The translations under genes and the position numbers were made by a program. From Paenibacillus protaetiae (GTDB lineage Bacteria; Bacillota; Bacilli; Paenibacillales; Paenibacillaceae), in the NCBI RefSeq assembly GCF_004135365.1, contig NZ_CP035492.1, positions 2,588,001 to 2,652,000 on the forward strand: DNA of 64,000 bases, read 5' to 3'. The notes beneath the pieces are model-generated. The model was given only the letters and a program-made list of their open reading frames with translations, was not told the origin of the DNA and made no database searches. Positions 1-7,733 of the stretch are shown here, one piece after another; position 1 is the first letter of the stretch; every line of letters starts with the position of its first letter.

Positions 1-85
1 ATTTATTTAAGCGAACCTGTCACAAATCATTTTCGATCCATCCATACCACCGACTCCACATGGCTTGAGTGTCGGTCACTGTATA

Positions 86-928
86 TTAAGCCGTAAGAAG
101 AGCGGTGGCGGCAAACTTGTAATGAATGTTTACCGAACCATCCGCTTGAACTTCAATCCTATCAACCAAACGATGCACCATTTCAGGAGTAAGTTCCTTA
201 AGCTTCATGAATTGCTTGAGTTCTTTCTTCAACCGAGCAATACTTTCCCCTGTACTTTTATTCCCTTGTTGAGACTGGAAGCCTTTTAACTGCTCCTGTA
301 GGCTATACAGTTCAGCATTGCCGCTTTCCGTTGCTTCCTTATACTCTATCTCAGTAATCGTACCGCTCGCCAACAGTCTGATTAAGCCTGTCTTTTGTTC
401 TTTCAATTTTTCAATACGTCTTTGTAAAGACTGTATTTGCTTCTCTGTCTGCTTTCTTGCTTGTTGGCTCTTTACCTCAAGCCGCCCCATAATCTCGTTT
501 TCATTAAGACTCTCAGCACTGTTACGAATATCGGTCAAGACAACCTCAATGAGTTCCTTTTCCTTCACGCTATGCTGACTACAAACGTACTTCCCATGCT
601 TATAGTAGTTGCCACAAACATAGCCTTTACGGTAATGGACGTACCATAGAGCCTTCCCACAATCTGCACAGAAAAGGTAGTTTGTAAACAGGTGCTTCTT
701 TGCCTTGGGCTTTGCAATTTGTCGCTTTCGCCCCTCCATGTACTGTTGTACAGCTTCAAAGTCTTCTCTTGAAATTATGGCTTGGTGGGCATTTTCGGTA
801 ATGATTTGTCAATCCCTTGGGATTTCTTCACGTACCTTTGACGTAACGCTAACGGTTGTCTGCCTTCCTTGAACCAAGTCACCAACATAATGAGGGTTAG
901 TCAAGATTTTCTTGATAGAAGCGGTTAA
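86..928 (-). pseudogene. large serine recombinase, C-terminal remnant
   Basis: This is the C-terminal part of a phage- or transposon-type large serine recombinase. Readable frame from about 928 gives the recombinase-domain segment TASIKKILTNPHYVGDLVQG. It is followed by the zinc beta-ribbon with two Cys pairs (FCADCGKALW, then Cys residues in YVCGNYY and YVCSQHS) and a long coiled coil rich in Lys, Glu and Gln. The catalytic resolvase domain is missing: the frame stops making sense next to the IS3-family end. An in-frame TGA at 809-811 falls where the family usually has Trp (RD-stop-QIITENAH), so even the remaining part is broken; the open part below it starts at 739. No recombinase sequence resumes on the far side of the IS, so a deletion accompanied or followed the insertion. 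Almost certainly inactive. It marks a former integrative element. Confidence 0.8.
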
Positions 929-941
929 ACACCCGAATTTT

Positions 942-959
942 TGAGTCTACGTCACTTAA
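942..959 (+). repeat. IS3-family terminal inverted repeat, left
   Basis: TGAGTCTACGTCACTTAA; pairs with the copy at 2289-2306 with three mismatches. Confidence 0.7.
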
Positions 960-992
960 TCAGCTACTATCATAGTTTCTCTTTCTTTTTCC

Positions 993-1889
993 TCATACTT
1001 TAATTTTCTTGGCCTTCACTTGTTGCATCGCTACAGCTTGGCGGAACAGCTTTGGTGCTAAATCAAAGAGACTCCCGTGCATACGTCGTTCGTTGTAAAA
1101 ACAGATATAGTTCGTCACGACCTCGTAGGCTTCCTGGTAGGTACCAAATTCATAGCGCTGTAAACATTCCGTTTCCAGTAAACTGTGAAACGACTCAATA
1201 TGCGCATTCTTGTTTGGTGTCTTTGGCGGGATTCTCTCGTGCACGACCTCATACGCCTCACATGCTTCTTCAAAGACGTGAGAAATAAACTGCGGGCCAT
1301 TGTCGGTGCGAATCACGGGCCGTTGCTTCGTCTCGAAAAGCTGTCGTTGCCACAGGGTACGCTGAATTAATCCTGCTGCATGCTTGCCTTCACAGGACAG
1401 TCCCATGTGGAAATCGATGATCTCACGGTCTAACACATCCAAAACGCATAGTAGGTAAAAAAAGCGCTGTTCTCCTGCAATGTAGCCGTATTTGATGTCC
1501 ATTTCCCACAGTTCGTTGGAAGCCGCAATCTCACGGTTATTTGCCAATCTACGTGGATGTTTGATCCGCTTTTTCCGCTGAGGCTGGAGCATTTCCATCT
1601 CATCAAGCAGGCGATAAACCTTCTTCTTGTTGATCACCAGGTTGTACTCACGCTGCAAGCAGATCGTCAGTTTACGGTAGCCATAGACGTCAGTTTCGCC
1701 ATTCAGCAGCTCACAAAGCCATTCCTGGATCTGACCATCACTAATCGGTACGCCGGCTTTCGTCATGGAGAAACCAGGCACCGGGCGACCACCTTTACCA
1801 GTAGAAGGAACCTGACTACTAGGCTGCTTCTTGCGGTAATAATAAATCTGTTCGCTCACACCGACAATCCGCAAAATGCGGCTGACCAC
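993..1889 (-). CDS. IS3-family transposase OrfB (DDE catalytic subunit)
   Basis: This is the integrase-core transposase that cuts and joins DNA. An N-terminal HTH_21-like region (about residues 45-100, ending KRIKHPRRLANNRE) precedes the rve core with the DDE triad: Asp in LWEMDIKYGY, Asp in VIRTDNGPQF and Glu in AHIESFHSLLE, followed by the family signature YNERRMHGSLF. The frame is open well upstream of the first ATG and lies in the -1 frame relative to OrfA, so the working product is most likely an OrfAB fusion made by frameshifting; the ATG at 1889 may not be used. The length is normal and no internal stop is present. Confidence 0.9.
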   Translation of the reverse strand: MVSRILRIVGVSEQIYYYRKKQPSSQVPSTGKGGRPVPGFSMTKAGVPISDGQIQEWLCELLNGETDVYGYRKLTICLQREYNLVINKKKVYRLLDEMEMLQPQRKKRIKHPRRLANNREIAASNELWEMDIKYGYIAGEQRFFYLLCVLDVLDREIIDFHMGLSCEGKHAAGLIQRTLWQRQLFETKQRPVIRTDNGPQFISHVFEEACEAYEVVHERIPPKTPNKNAHIESFHSLLETECLQRYEFGTYQEAYEVVTNYICFYNERRMHGSLFDLAPKLFRQAVAMQQVKAKKIKV

Positions 1890-1915
1890 ATGTCCCAGCT
1901 TAATCCACTTGTCGG

Positions 1916-2275
1916 CTATTTCAATTTTGTCCGATAAGCTGGGTTCTGCTTTTTTAGCAAATCACGAAGAACGGCAATCTCCAGATCCTTCTCGCCAAGG
2001 AGTTCCTTCAGTTGTTTATTTTCGCCTTCAAGTGAACGAAACTCTTGCGGTGAAGGTGTATAAGCCGCAATCGCTTTGGATGCAGAATCTGTTGTTTTCC
2101 AATCCGTATGTTCAGCTTGCTCCATCCATCGGTATAACATCTTCGGATTTATGTTATGGCGGCGCGCTACTTGCGCAGCATTCCCGACCTCTTTAGCTTC
2201 TTGAATCACTTGCTGTTTGAACTCGATCGTAAACCGTCTACGTTGCATAAAAAATCCCCTCCACTGATTCTTCAT
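1916..2275 (-). CDS. IS3-family transposase OrfA (HTH)
   Basis: This is the DNA-binding subunit that recognises the IS ends. The N-terminal HTH_Tnp_1 domain (residues 4-45, RRFTIEFKQQVIQEAKEVGN, then ARRHNINPKMLYRW) is followed by a leucine-zipper-like coiled coil (about 75-110), as is usual in IS3 OrfA. The 119-aa length is typical. The tail contains the KK codons that form the frameshift site leading into OrfB. Confidence 0.9.
   Translation of the reverse strand: MKNQWRGFFMQRRRFTIEFKQQVIQEAKEVGNAAQVARRHNINPKMLYRWMEQAEHTDWKTTDSASKAIAAYTPSPQEFRSLEGENKQLKELLGEKDLEIAVLRDLLKKQNPAYRTKLK
1949..1955 (-). other. programmed -1 frameshift slippery site (A AAA AAG)
   Basis: On the minus strand the sequence is A_AAA_AAG, in phase with the orfA codons AAA AAG. 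A -1 slip continues into GCA GAA CCC and onward through the open orfB frame, which has no stop before its DDE domain. This is the classic IS3 arrangement for making the OrfAB transposase. Confidence 0.75.
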
Positions 2276-2288
2276 CTAGCTTACTACG

Positions 2289-2306
2289 TTAAGTAGCCTA
2301 GACTCA
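2289..2306 (-). repeat. IS3-family terminal inverted repeat, right
   Basis: Minus-strand TGAGTCTAGGCTACTTAA; matches the left end at 15 of 18 positions. Confidence 0.7.
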
Positions 2307-2410
2307 AATCCAATTTCGGGGCTTAAGAGGGGTTACGTTGGGAGCCAACTGTTTTTTAAAGAAAGTACTCGTTATTGTTAAAAACAAAAGTGGTTTTGGT
2401 TCCTGTTATT

Positions 2411-2431
2411 TGTCAACACGATATGTTGACA
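2411..2431. repeat. short inverted repeat between the IS and the DUF262 gene
   Basis: TGTCAAC-ACGATAT-GTTGACA is a perfect 7-bp stem lying 60 bp past the DUF262 stop codon. It has no U-tract on the minus strand, so a terminator role is doubtful. The rest of 2307-2491 is AT-rich with no gene seen. Confidence 0.4.
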
Positions 2432-2491
2432 TTTCACATTCAACCTTACCACTCGTAAAAAATATCTATTTGACCTAACAACAAAAGTTAA

Positions 2492-4183
2492 TCACCTTAG
2501 CAACTCTCGTACCCTTTCCGAGAGTATTGCTTTTCTTGCCTCATAAAACTTTTCAAAATCCTCAATTTCAAGTGAAACACCATCTGCAATCATAGCCTGC
2601 TTCAGGAACTCCGCTTTCTGATCATCATTCATATCATTGTAATAATCAACAAGTCGCATATTATTTTTGCTACCGTTACTTCTACCTTCAAGCAAATGTA
2701 GATTAGGTAGTCGATTACGATTTCCACGCCACCTTTTCCAATCTTCCATAGAAACAGACACAGGCTTGTTACCTTCAAATCTGTCATATGGATGCAGATG
2801 GTCTTGCTCATACTTATAGTTCCTGTTCATCCAGTCAAGGGACAGATAATATAGTGCCTCTCCAGCAACTCTACTGCCTTTTTCTGCATTGAGTATATCT
2901 TCAATTTTGCCGTCCGTTACTCGGAGTTCATTCATCTGGTTGAGCATATCCACATTGATTTCATAATCATAGCTGTTGATGTTACTCTTCATCTGTTGAA
3001 GTTTGCTAGTTGTGCCAGATTGGAAATACGTGAACAGAACCGCTCTAATCAAATAAGCACGAATGCCATCAAGGTTTTTATTATATTCTGGGTTGTAATA
3101 AATAAAGTAGATTATAGGTAACAGTACGTTCCAGCTGCTTGAAAAACGGCTGACCTCGATTTTCATGCCTTTCAGCACGGTTTCCAGATCCTTTAGTGCC
3201 TTTCTGAAAGCACTCCAGTTATTCTTCAGTTCCTCTGCTATCTGCTTGTTAATATTTGACTTTACAACATCACCATAAAGCATAAGAGCAGAACGGATTA
3301 TAAAATCCGAACCGAATCCAGCATAAGACTCCACAAGTAGCTTTCCGAACTCCGTCTTTGCACTTGGCCAATATGCCTCAAGGATGGACATCGTAATTTC
3401 CGATTTGCGGAGTGCCTTGCCACCGCTGTTAAACCTTACGAACATCTCAAGGGCATCATCCTGTTTCATGTCCTGGATTTCTGTAAACCGAATCAGCTTT
3501 TCTACAAAGATTTTATTATACAGCTTATTTAGAATATCCCTTGCATACTGTTTACTGTCTGCCGGAACATTGGCAATAGCTTCATCGATAGCTTGGTCTC
3601 TGGTTGATCCATCCTGGAACTTCTCGTTTAGAATACTCTTAATTTCAAACTGTGTCGGACTCAGCTTGCCTACCTTTTCACTGAACTTGATGTCATACTT
3701 TTTACTATTATATTCCTCTTCATCAACAGTCAGCTTATTCTTATTCAGTTCAATCAATAGCTTTGTAACCAATCCACCACCATTTTGCTTCCTTGCGTGT
3801 TTTTGCCGAATATAAGCATCTCCTAACAAGGACAGAAACAGAGAAGTTAATCTCTGCTGTCCGTCCAATACCGCAGTATCAGTAATCTTCACATCTATGC
3901 TGGTCAATTCATAATTTACGCTGTCTGCCTGTTTTCTGCTATCGAACGTTACCTCAGACAGGAAGTTGCAGAAGTATGTATCCCATGTCACATTGTCATC
4001 GTCCACGTGCCAGAACAGGAATGTGGCAATTGGGTAATCAAGCAGAATGGAGTCCCACAACTTTTCAATTTGCTCAATGCTCCAAACATACTGTCTTTGA
4101 AATGCAGGCATAACAAACTTGCCGTTTTTAATGTTTTGTAAAGCCTCGTATATTGTTATACTGCTATCAATTAATCTACTCAT
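2492..4183 (-). CDS. DUF262/DUF1524 (GmrSD-like) putative DNA-modification-dependent nuclease
   Basis: This 563-aa single-chain protein has the DUF262 ParB/sulfiredoxin-like fold at its N-terminus and an HNH-type DUF1524 nuclease at its C-terminus. I see the DUF262 motifs FQRQYVW (residues 28-34) and DGQQR (107-111), the family's NTP-hydrolysis signature. At the C-terminus are the HNH-like DHLHP motif (461-465) and NLHLL...NGSKNN. This is the domain order of fused GmrSD/BrxU-type enzymes, which cut modified phage DNA using nucleotide hydrolysis; that this protein does so is inference. ATG 4183 is chosen because GAGAGG lies 7 nt upstream; a longer frame from 4219 has no such site. The gene is AT-rich compared with the rest of the window, sits next to an IS and a recombinase remnant, and looks acquired. 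Confidence 0.82.
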   Translation of the reverse strand: MSRLIDSSITIYEALQNIKNGKFVMPAFQRQYVWSIEQIEKLWDSILLDYPIATFLFWHVDDDNVTWDTYFCNFLSEVTFDSRKQADSVNYELTSIDVKITDTAVLDGQQRLTSLFLSLLGDAYIRQKHARKQNGGGLVTKLLIELNKNKLTVDEEEYNSKKYDIKFSEKVGKLSPTQFEIKSILNEKFQDGSTRDQAIDEAIANVPADSKQYARDILNKLYNKIFVEKLIRFTEIQDMKQDDALEMFVRFNSGGKALRKSEITMSILEAYWPSAKTEFGKLLVESYAGFGSDFIIRSALMLYGDVVKSNINKQIAEELKNNWSAFRKALKDLETVLKGMKIEVSRFSSSWNVLLPIIYFIYYNPEYNKNLDGIRAYLIRAVLFTYFQSGTTSKLQQMKSNINSYDYEINVDMLNQMNELRVTDGKIEDILNAEKGSRVAGEALYYLSLDWMNRNYKYEQDHLHPYDRFEGNKPVSVSMEDWKRWRGNRNRLPNLHLLEGRSNGSKNNMRLVDYYNDMNDDQKAEFLKQAMIADGVSLEIEDFEKFYEARKAILSERVRELLR

Positions 4184-4202
4184 ACTCAAACCTCTCAATC
4201 CT

Positions 4203-4334
4203 TCATGGGTGACTTCCAACCTCTTGCCAGATCGTTACCGAATAATCATTACCCTCAAATAGTTCGACATATTTCTTCAATCCCCTTCCATTTCCTGAAT
4301 ATCTTCCACTATTGCCTCTGCAGTATCTCCGCAT
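4203..4334 (-). pseudogene. 43-codon ORF, possible 3' remnant of a gene upstream of the DUF262 gene
   Basis: An open frame ends with residues LKKYVELFEGNDYSVTIWQE plus a short tail, and its stop lies 19 nt before the DUF262 start, in operon-like spacing. The first ATG at 4334 has no ribosome binding site and falls inside the U-tract of the rlmCD terminator. This suggests the real gene was longer and was cut off where the accessory patch joins the core chromosome. The residues look protein-like (alternating hydrophobics) but I do not recognise a family. It could equally be chance. Confidence 0.3.
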
Positions 4335-4366
4335 AAGAAAAGCCCAAGCGCTAACCCGCTTAGGCT
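4333..4366 (-). terminator. rlmCD terminator
   Basis: Minus-strand hairpin AGCCTAAGCG / CGCTTGGGCT with a 6-nt loop, followed by TTTTCTT. It is 40 nt past the rlmCD stop. Confidence 0.8.
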
Positions 4367-4407
4367 CTTAAAGTCTTTATATAATAGGTAAATGCGGCTC
4401 TTAACTA

Positions 4408-6186
4408 CTACTTCCTTATGAGCGACACACAACACTCCACATGCACCGTATGCGGGAACATATCCACCGGCTGCACCTCGACGGTGCGGTAGCCGCCGTC
4501 TTCGAGCACGCGCAAATCGCGCGCGAGTGTGGATGGATTGCAGCTAACATACACAACTCGCTCGGGTTTCATCGCGAGGATGGTGTCCAGCAGCGCCTCA
4601 TCGCAGCCTTTGCGCGGCGGGTCGACGACCATGACATCGGGCACGATGCCTTCTTCGCGCCAGCGCGGGATGACAACTTCGGCGGCGCCTGCCTCGAATG
4701 AGGCGTTGGTGATGCCGTTCAGCGCGGCATTGCGGCCGGCGTCTTCGATGGCTTCCGGCACGATTTCGACGCCGTATACGCGGCCGGCCTTACGTGCCAG
4801 AAACAGCGAGATGGTACCGATGCCGCAGTAGGCGTCAATTACTGTCTCGCTGCCGGTCAGGCCGGCGTATTCGACCGCTTTGCGGTAGAGGGCGATCGTT
4901 TGAACCGGATTCACCTGGTAGAACGAACGCGCGGAGATGGCAAAACGAATGCCGTCGAGCTCGTCGTAAATGACTTCGCTGCCCCAAAGCCTTCTCGTGG
5001 TGTCGCCAAAAACAACGTTGGTGTTACGATTGTTGACGTTTTGCACGATGCTGGTTACTTGCGGCAGCTCTTCGCGGATACGCGTGATCCATTCCTCCCG
5101 GCGCGGGAGACGGTCGCCGTTGGTGACGAGCACGATCATCATTTCGCCCGTGACATAACCGGTACGTGCCATGACATGGCGCAGGATGCCTTGCCCTGTC
5201 TCTTCATTATACGGTTTGATGCCAAGCTCGCGACCGATTTGTTTCACGATGCGGACGATTTCATCGTTGCGCTCATCCTGGATGAGGCATTCGTTCATGT
5301 CGATAATGCGGTGGCTGCCCTGGGCATAAAAGCCGCCGATCAGCTCGCCTTCGTTCAGATCGCCGCGTACGCCGATCGGCACCTGCGCTTTGTTGCGATA
5401 GCGCCACGGCTCGGTCATGCCGATGGTCGGGTGAACAAGAATTCCCGCACCAGTTGCGGAAAACGCGTTAGCTCCGCCTTCGGCATTCGTTAAGCTGCTG
5501 CTGGAGGAAGCTTTCGTAGGGCTGGCTGCTCCGGTGTCTTCAACTGCACTGCCGTTCCCTGCCCCTGCAATCGTACCGCCGCTGATGGCCGCACCTGCTC
5601 CAGCTTCGCTGCCCGCCACGTTCAGCTTCCCGATCCGCGTCAGGTTGTCCACGACGAGCTGGCGTTTCCACGCAAGCTGCGCCTCATAGCTCAAATGCTG
5701 CAGCTGGCAGCCGCCGCATTGCTTGTAGATCGGGCACGGCGGCTCGATGCGGTCGGAGCTGGCCGACAGCAGCTCCAGCTGCTTGGCATAGCCGTATTGC
5801 TTCTTTACCTTCAGCACTTTCGCCCGCACGCGCTCACCCGGCAGCGCGCCATGTACAAAAAGGGTAAAGCCGTTCTGGCGGCCTACCCCTTCTCCTTCGT
5901 GCGTCAGCCCAACGATGTCGAGCACGACTTCATCGTTTTTATCGACCGGTGCGGTATGAGCGGCAGTTTTGACGCCGGTGTGGGCAGCGGTTTTAGCGGC
6001 GGTTCGGGCCGTAGTCTTTCTACCGGTATGGGCTGCGGTCTTTCCGCCCCCATGCGCGGCGGTTTTAGCTTCCTCTGAGGCGGCTATTTTTGCACCGGCA
6101 TGGGCGGCTCTCTTTCCGCCTCCATGGGCGGAGGATTTCGCTGCCGCTGGTTGTTTTCGTGCAAATCCTTGCTTTTTTCTGTTCAT
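4408..6186 (-). CDS. rlmCD: 23S rRNA (uracil-C5)-methyltransferase, TrmA/RumA family
   Basis: This enzyme uses SAM to methylate C5 of uridines in 23S rRNA; the single Gram-positive enzyme RlmCD does the U747/U1939-type sites. Order of parts: a Lys/Ala/His/Thr/Gly-rich tail (about 18-78) built from degenerate KTAAHTG-type heptads, a TRAM domain (83-142), the iron-sulfur motif [10 protein letters not shown] (151-160), a low-complexity Ala/Gly/Ser insert (191-249), and a Rossmann methyltransferase with [19 protein letters not shown] and the catalytic-Cys motif [12 protein letters not shown]. At 592 aa it is over 100 residues longer than usual because of the tail and the insert. The dgkB gene lies upstream on the same strand, as in B. 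subtilis yerQ-yefA. The tail is in frame and has no stop, so it is probably translated. Confidence 0.9.
   Translation of the reverse strand: MNRKKQGFARKQPAAAKSSAHGGGKRAAHAGAKIAASEEAKTAAHGGGKTAAHTGRKTTARTAAKTAAHTGVKTAAHTAPVDKNDEVVLDIVGLTHEGEGVGRQNGFTLFVHGALPGERVRAKVLKVKKQYGYAKQLELLSASSDRIEPPCPIYKQCGGCQLQHLSYEAQLAWKRQLVVDNLTRIGKLNVAGSEAGAGAAISGGTIAGAGNGSAVEDTGAASPTKASSSSSLTNAEGGANAFSATGAGILVHPTIGMTEPWRYRNKAQVPIGVRGDLNEGELIGGFYAQGSHRIIDMNECLIQDERNDEIVRIVKQIGRELGIKPYNEETGQGILRHVMARTGYVTGEMMIVLVTNGDRLPRREEWITRIREELPQVTSIVQNVNNRNTNVVFGDTTRRLWGSEVIYDELDGIRFAISARSFYQVNPVQTIALYRKAVEYAGLTGSETVIDAYCGIGTISLFLARKAGRVYGVEIVPEAIEDAGRNAALNGITNASFEAGAAEVVIPRWREEGIVPDVMVVDPPRKGCDEALLDTILAMKPERVVYVSCNPSTLARDLRVLEDGGYRTVEVQPVDMFPHTVHVECCVSLIRK
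5953..6135 (-). repeat. degenerate tandem repeat coding the RlmCD N-terminal tail
   Basis: About eight 18-30 bp degenerate units read as KTAAHTG, KTAAHGG, KTTARTA and similar. Both strands remain open over much of it because of the biased composition. Confidence 0.65.
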
Positions 6187-6210
6187 AACTCTCTCCGATT
6201 CTATGTTTAA

Positions 6211-6231
6211 ACGCCAAGCATCGCTTGGCGT
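6211..6231 (-). terminator. hairpin between dgkB and rlmCD
   Basis: ACGCCAAGC/GCTTGGCGT, a perfect 9-bp stem with a 3-nt loop, followed on the minus strand by TTTAAAC. It is probably a terminator or attenuator after dgkB; the U-tract is short. Confidence 0.55.
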
Positions 6232-6398
6232 CTGTTCATTCTTTATCTAATCCGCTTAGTAAATTTATCTGCCGCTTTTCATTGCTGTGCCCCTCACAGG
6301 GAGCCGTTCACTAGAATACTATAACGGCGTGACATCTCCGTAAACGTGTTAACCCCTGCCGCCCCATTAATCTGGTCACAATTCTCCCCGCCGCTCAG

Positions 6399-7307
6399 CT
6401 AGCGGTAAGACGCCATCCCCGTTGCATCGGTAAAAATCTGCAAATGGCTTGGCATATTCGTAAACGTCGCCGGCAGCGTGCCGCCAAATTCGCCATCCAG
6501 ATTGATCTGGACATGGTCAGGCGTCCATACTTTCAGCTCGTCCGTCCGAAAATGGATGACATGGGAATCGCCAAGATGCTCTCCTCGCAGCGCCAATGTA
6601 ACGAGACGGATAAAATCCGCAAGGTTGCATTTGCGCAGCAGTACGACGTCGAACAAGCCGTCGTCTACTTTGGAATCCGGGGCGAGCTTCTCAAAGCCGC
6701 CTACCGAATTGCTATTGCAAATCAGGAACAGCATAAACTCCTCATGAAATTCACCGACGCCTTTCGCTTCGAACTTCAGTTCCGTTGGGCGGAGGTGGGT
6801 CATTTTTTCGAGACCCTTCATGTAATAAGCAAGCTGTCCGATCATCGTCTTCAGCCGGCTCGGCACATCATAGGTGAGGTCCGTCAGCGCGCCGCCGCCA
6901 GCTATATTAATGAAGTAACGGTCATTCGACCTGCCGACGTCGATCGCTTTGGTATGCTGCTGAACGATAAGGTCAACCGCATACTCCCAATGCTTCGGAA
7001 TCCCAACGGCACGGGCAAAATCATTGGTCGTCCCTACCGGCAAAATGCCGAGAGGCGGACGGTTTTCTTTTTTCGCCAGTCCGTTGACGACTTCATACAG
7101 CGTGCCGTCGCCCCCGGCGGCAATAATCATATCATAATCCCGGTCAGCCGCATCGGCAGCGGCCTTGGTCGCATCACCTGCACCGGTCGTCGCATGGCAG
7201 CTCGTCTCGATCCCGTTTTGCTCCAGCTTTTGCAAAATGTCCGGAAGGCGTTTCTTCATCTCTTCTCTTCCCGATGTCGGGTTATATATCAGCCTTGCCC
7301 GTTTCAT
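6399..7307 (-). CDS. dgkB: diacylglycerol kinase (DgkB/YegS family)
   Basis: This soluble lipid kinase phosphorylates diacylglycerol, returning it to phosphatidate; in B. subtilis DgkB recycles the diacylglycerol released during lipoteichoic acid synthesis. The DAGK catalytic domain starts at the N-terminus (RARLIYNPTSGRE), with the nucleotide-binding motif AAGGDGTLYEVVNGL at about residues 63-77 and PPLGILPVGTTNDFAR following. The C-terminal half (VDDGLFDVVLL) is the usual beta-sandwich. The 302-aa length is normal. It lies upstream of rlmCD as in B. subtilis (yerQ-yefA) and has its own promoter. Confidence 0.93.
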   Translation of the reverse strand: MKRARLIYNPTSGREEMKKRLPDILQKLEQNGIETSCHATTGAGDATKAAADAADRDYDMIIAAGGDGTLYEVVNGLAKKENRPPLGILPVGTTNDFARAVGIPKHWEYAVDLIVQQHTKAIDVGRSNDRYFINIAGGGALTDLTYDVPSRLKTMIGQLAYYMKGLEKMTHLRPTELKFEAKGVGEFHEEFMLFLICNSNSVGGFEKLAPDSKVDDGLFDVVLLRKCNLADFIRLVTLALRGEHLGDSHVIHFRTDELKVWTPDHVQINLDGEFGGTLPATFTNMPSHLQIFTDATGMASYR

Positions 7308-7377
7308 TACGTTTGAACCCCCGATCCGCTCTGCGGCTTAAAACTGTTTAAGCTCGCGCAATGTCATATACTCTTGT

Positions 7378-7406
7378 ATTGTATGCCTTACCGGAACCGC
7401 CTTCAA
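7378..7406 (-). promoter_or_regulatory. sigma-A promoter of dgkB
   Basis: Minus strand TTGAAG, 17-bp spacer, TACAAT; about 70 nt upstream of the dgkB start codon. Confidence 0.7.
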
Positions 7407-7549
7407 TATCGAAATTAAGAACATTTTTCGTCCTTCTTGCACAACGTTGACAGAGCGGCTGCGCAGCTTCAAAAGCCGGGCGGGGGCGTATTCAGCTGAG
7501 CGGCTAACCACTTACAATCAGCCTCCAAGGCACTTGCCCGTCGCGTCAT

Positions 7550-7580
7550 AAAAAAAGCTGGAGTATCCTTAAGGATCTCC
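7550..7580 (-). terminator. terminator after cbiX
   Basis: Minus strand GGAGATCC-TTAA-GGATACTCC hairpin with one bulge, then AGCTTTTTTT. Confidence 0.7.
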
Positions 7581-7633
7581 CATGATCCCCTGCTCCTGCC
7601 CACAAACCCGCGGGCAGCCTCTTCTCTGCCTGC

Positions 7634-7733
7634 AGCCTTCCAGCCACCGCTGTTGGCCGGCTCAACCGCTGCCGCAGCCTTTCAGCCACCGCTGCTGCCA
7701 GCCCAACCGCTGCCGCAGCCTTCCAGCCCCGCA
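7634..7733. repeat. tandem repeat at the 3' end of cbiX (42 + 41 bp units plus a partial third)
   Basis: Units start at 7634, 7676 and 7717, each beginning AGCCTTCCAGCC or AGCCTTTCAGCC. Units 1 and 2 differ by one base in length, so reading frame changes between copies. The cbiX stop codon (7682-7684) lies within unit 2. Confidence 0.75.

Larger units (their letters stand above)
942..2306 (-). mobile_element. IS3-family insertion sequence, apparently intact
   Basis: The element is about 1.37 kb with two overlapping transposase frames (orfA, orfB) joined by a -1 frameshift signal and bounded by imperfect inverted repeats. The inward-reading ends are TGAGTCTACGTCACTTAA (from 942) and TGAGTCTAGGCTACTTAA (from 2306), 15 of 18 matching. 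Similarity continues outward on both sides (CCCGAA-type sequence at about 932-937 and 2320-2325), so the true tips may lie 15-30 bp further out. No clean 3-4 bp target duplication is visible at either placement. The left end abuts the recombinase remnant. Confidence 0.8.
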
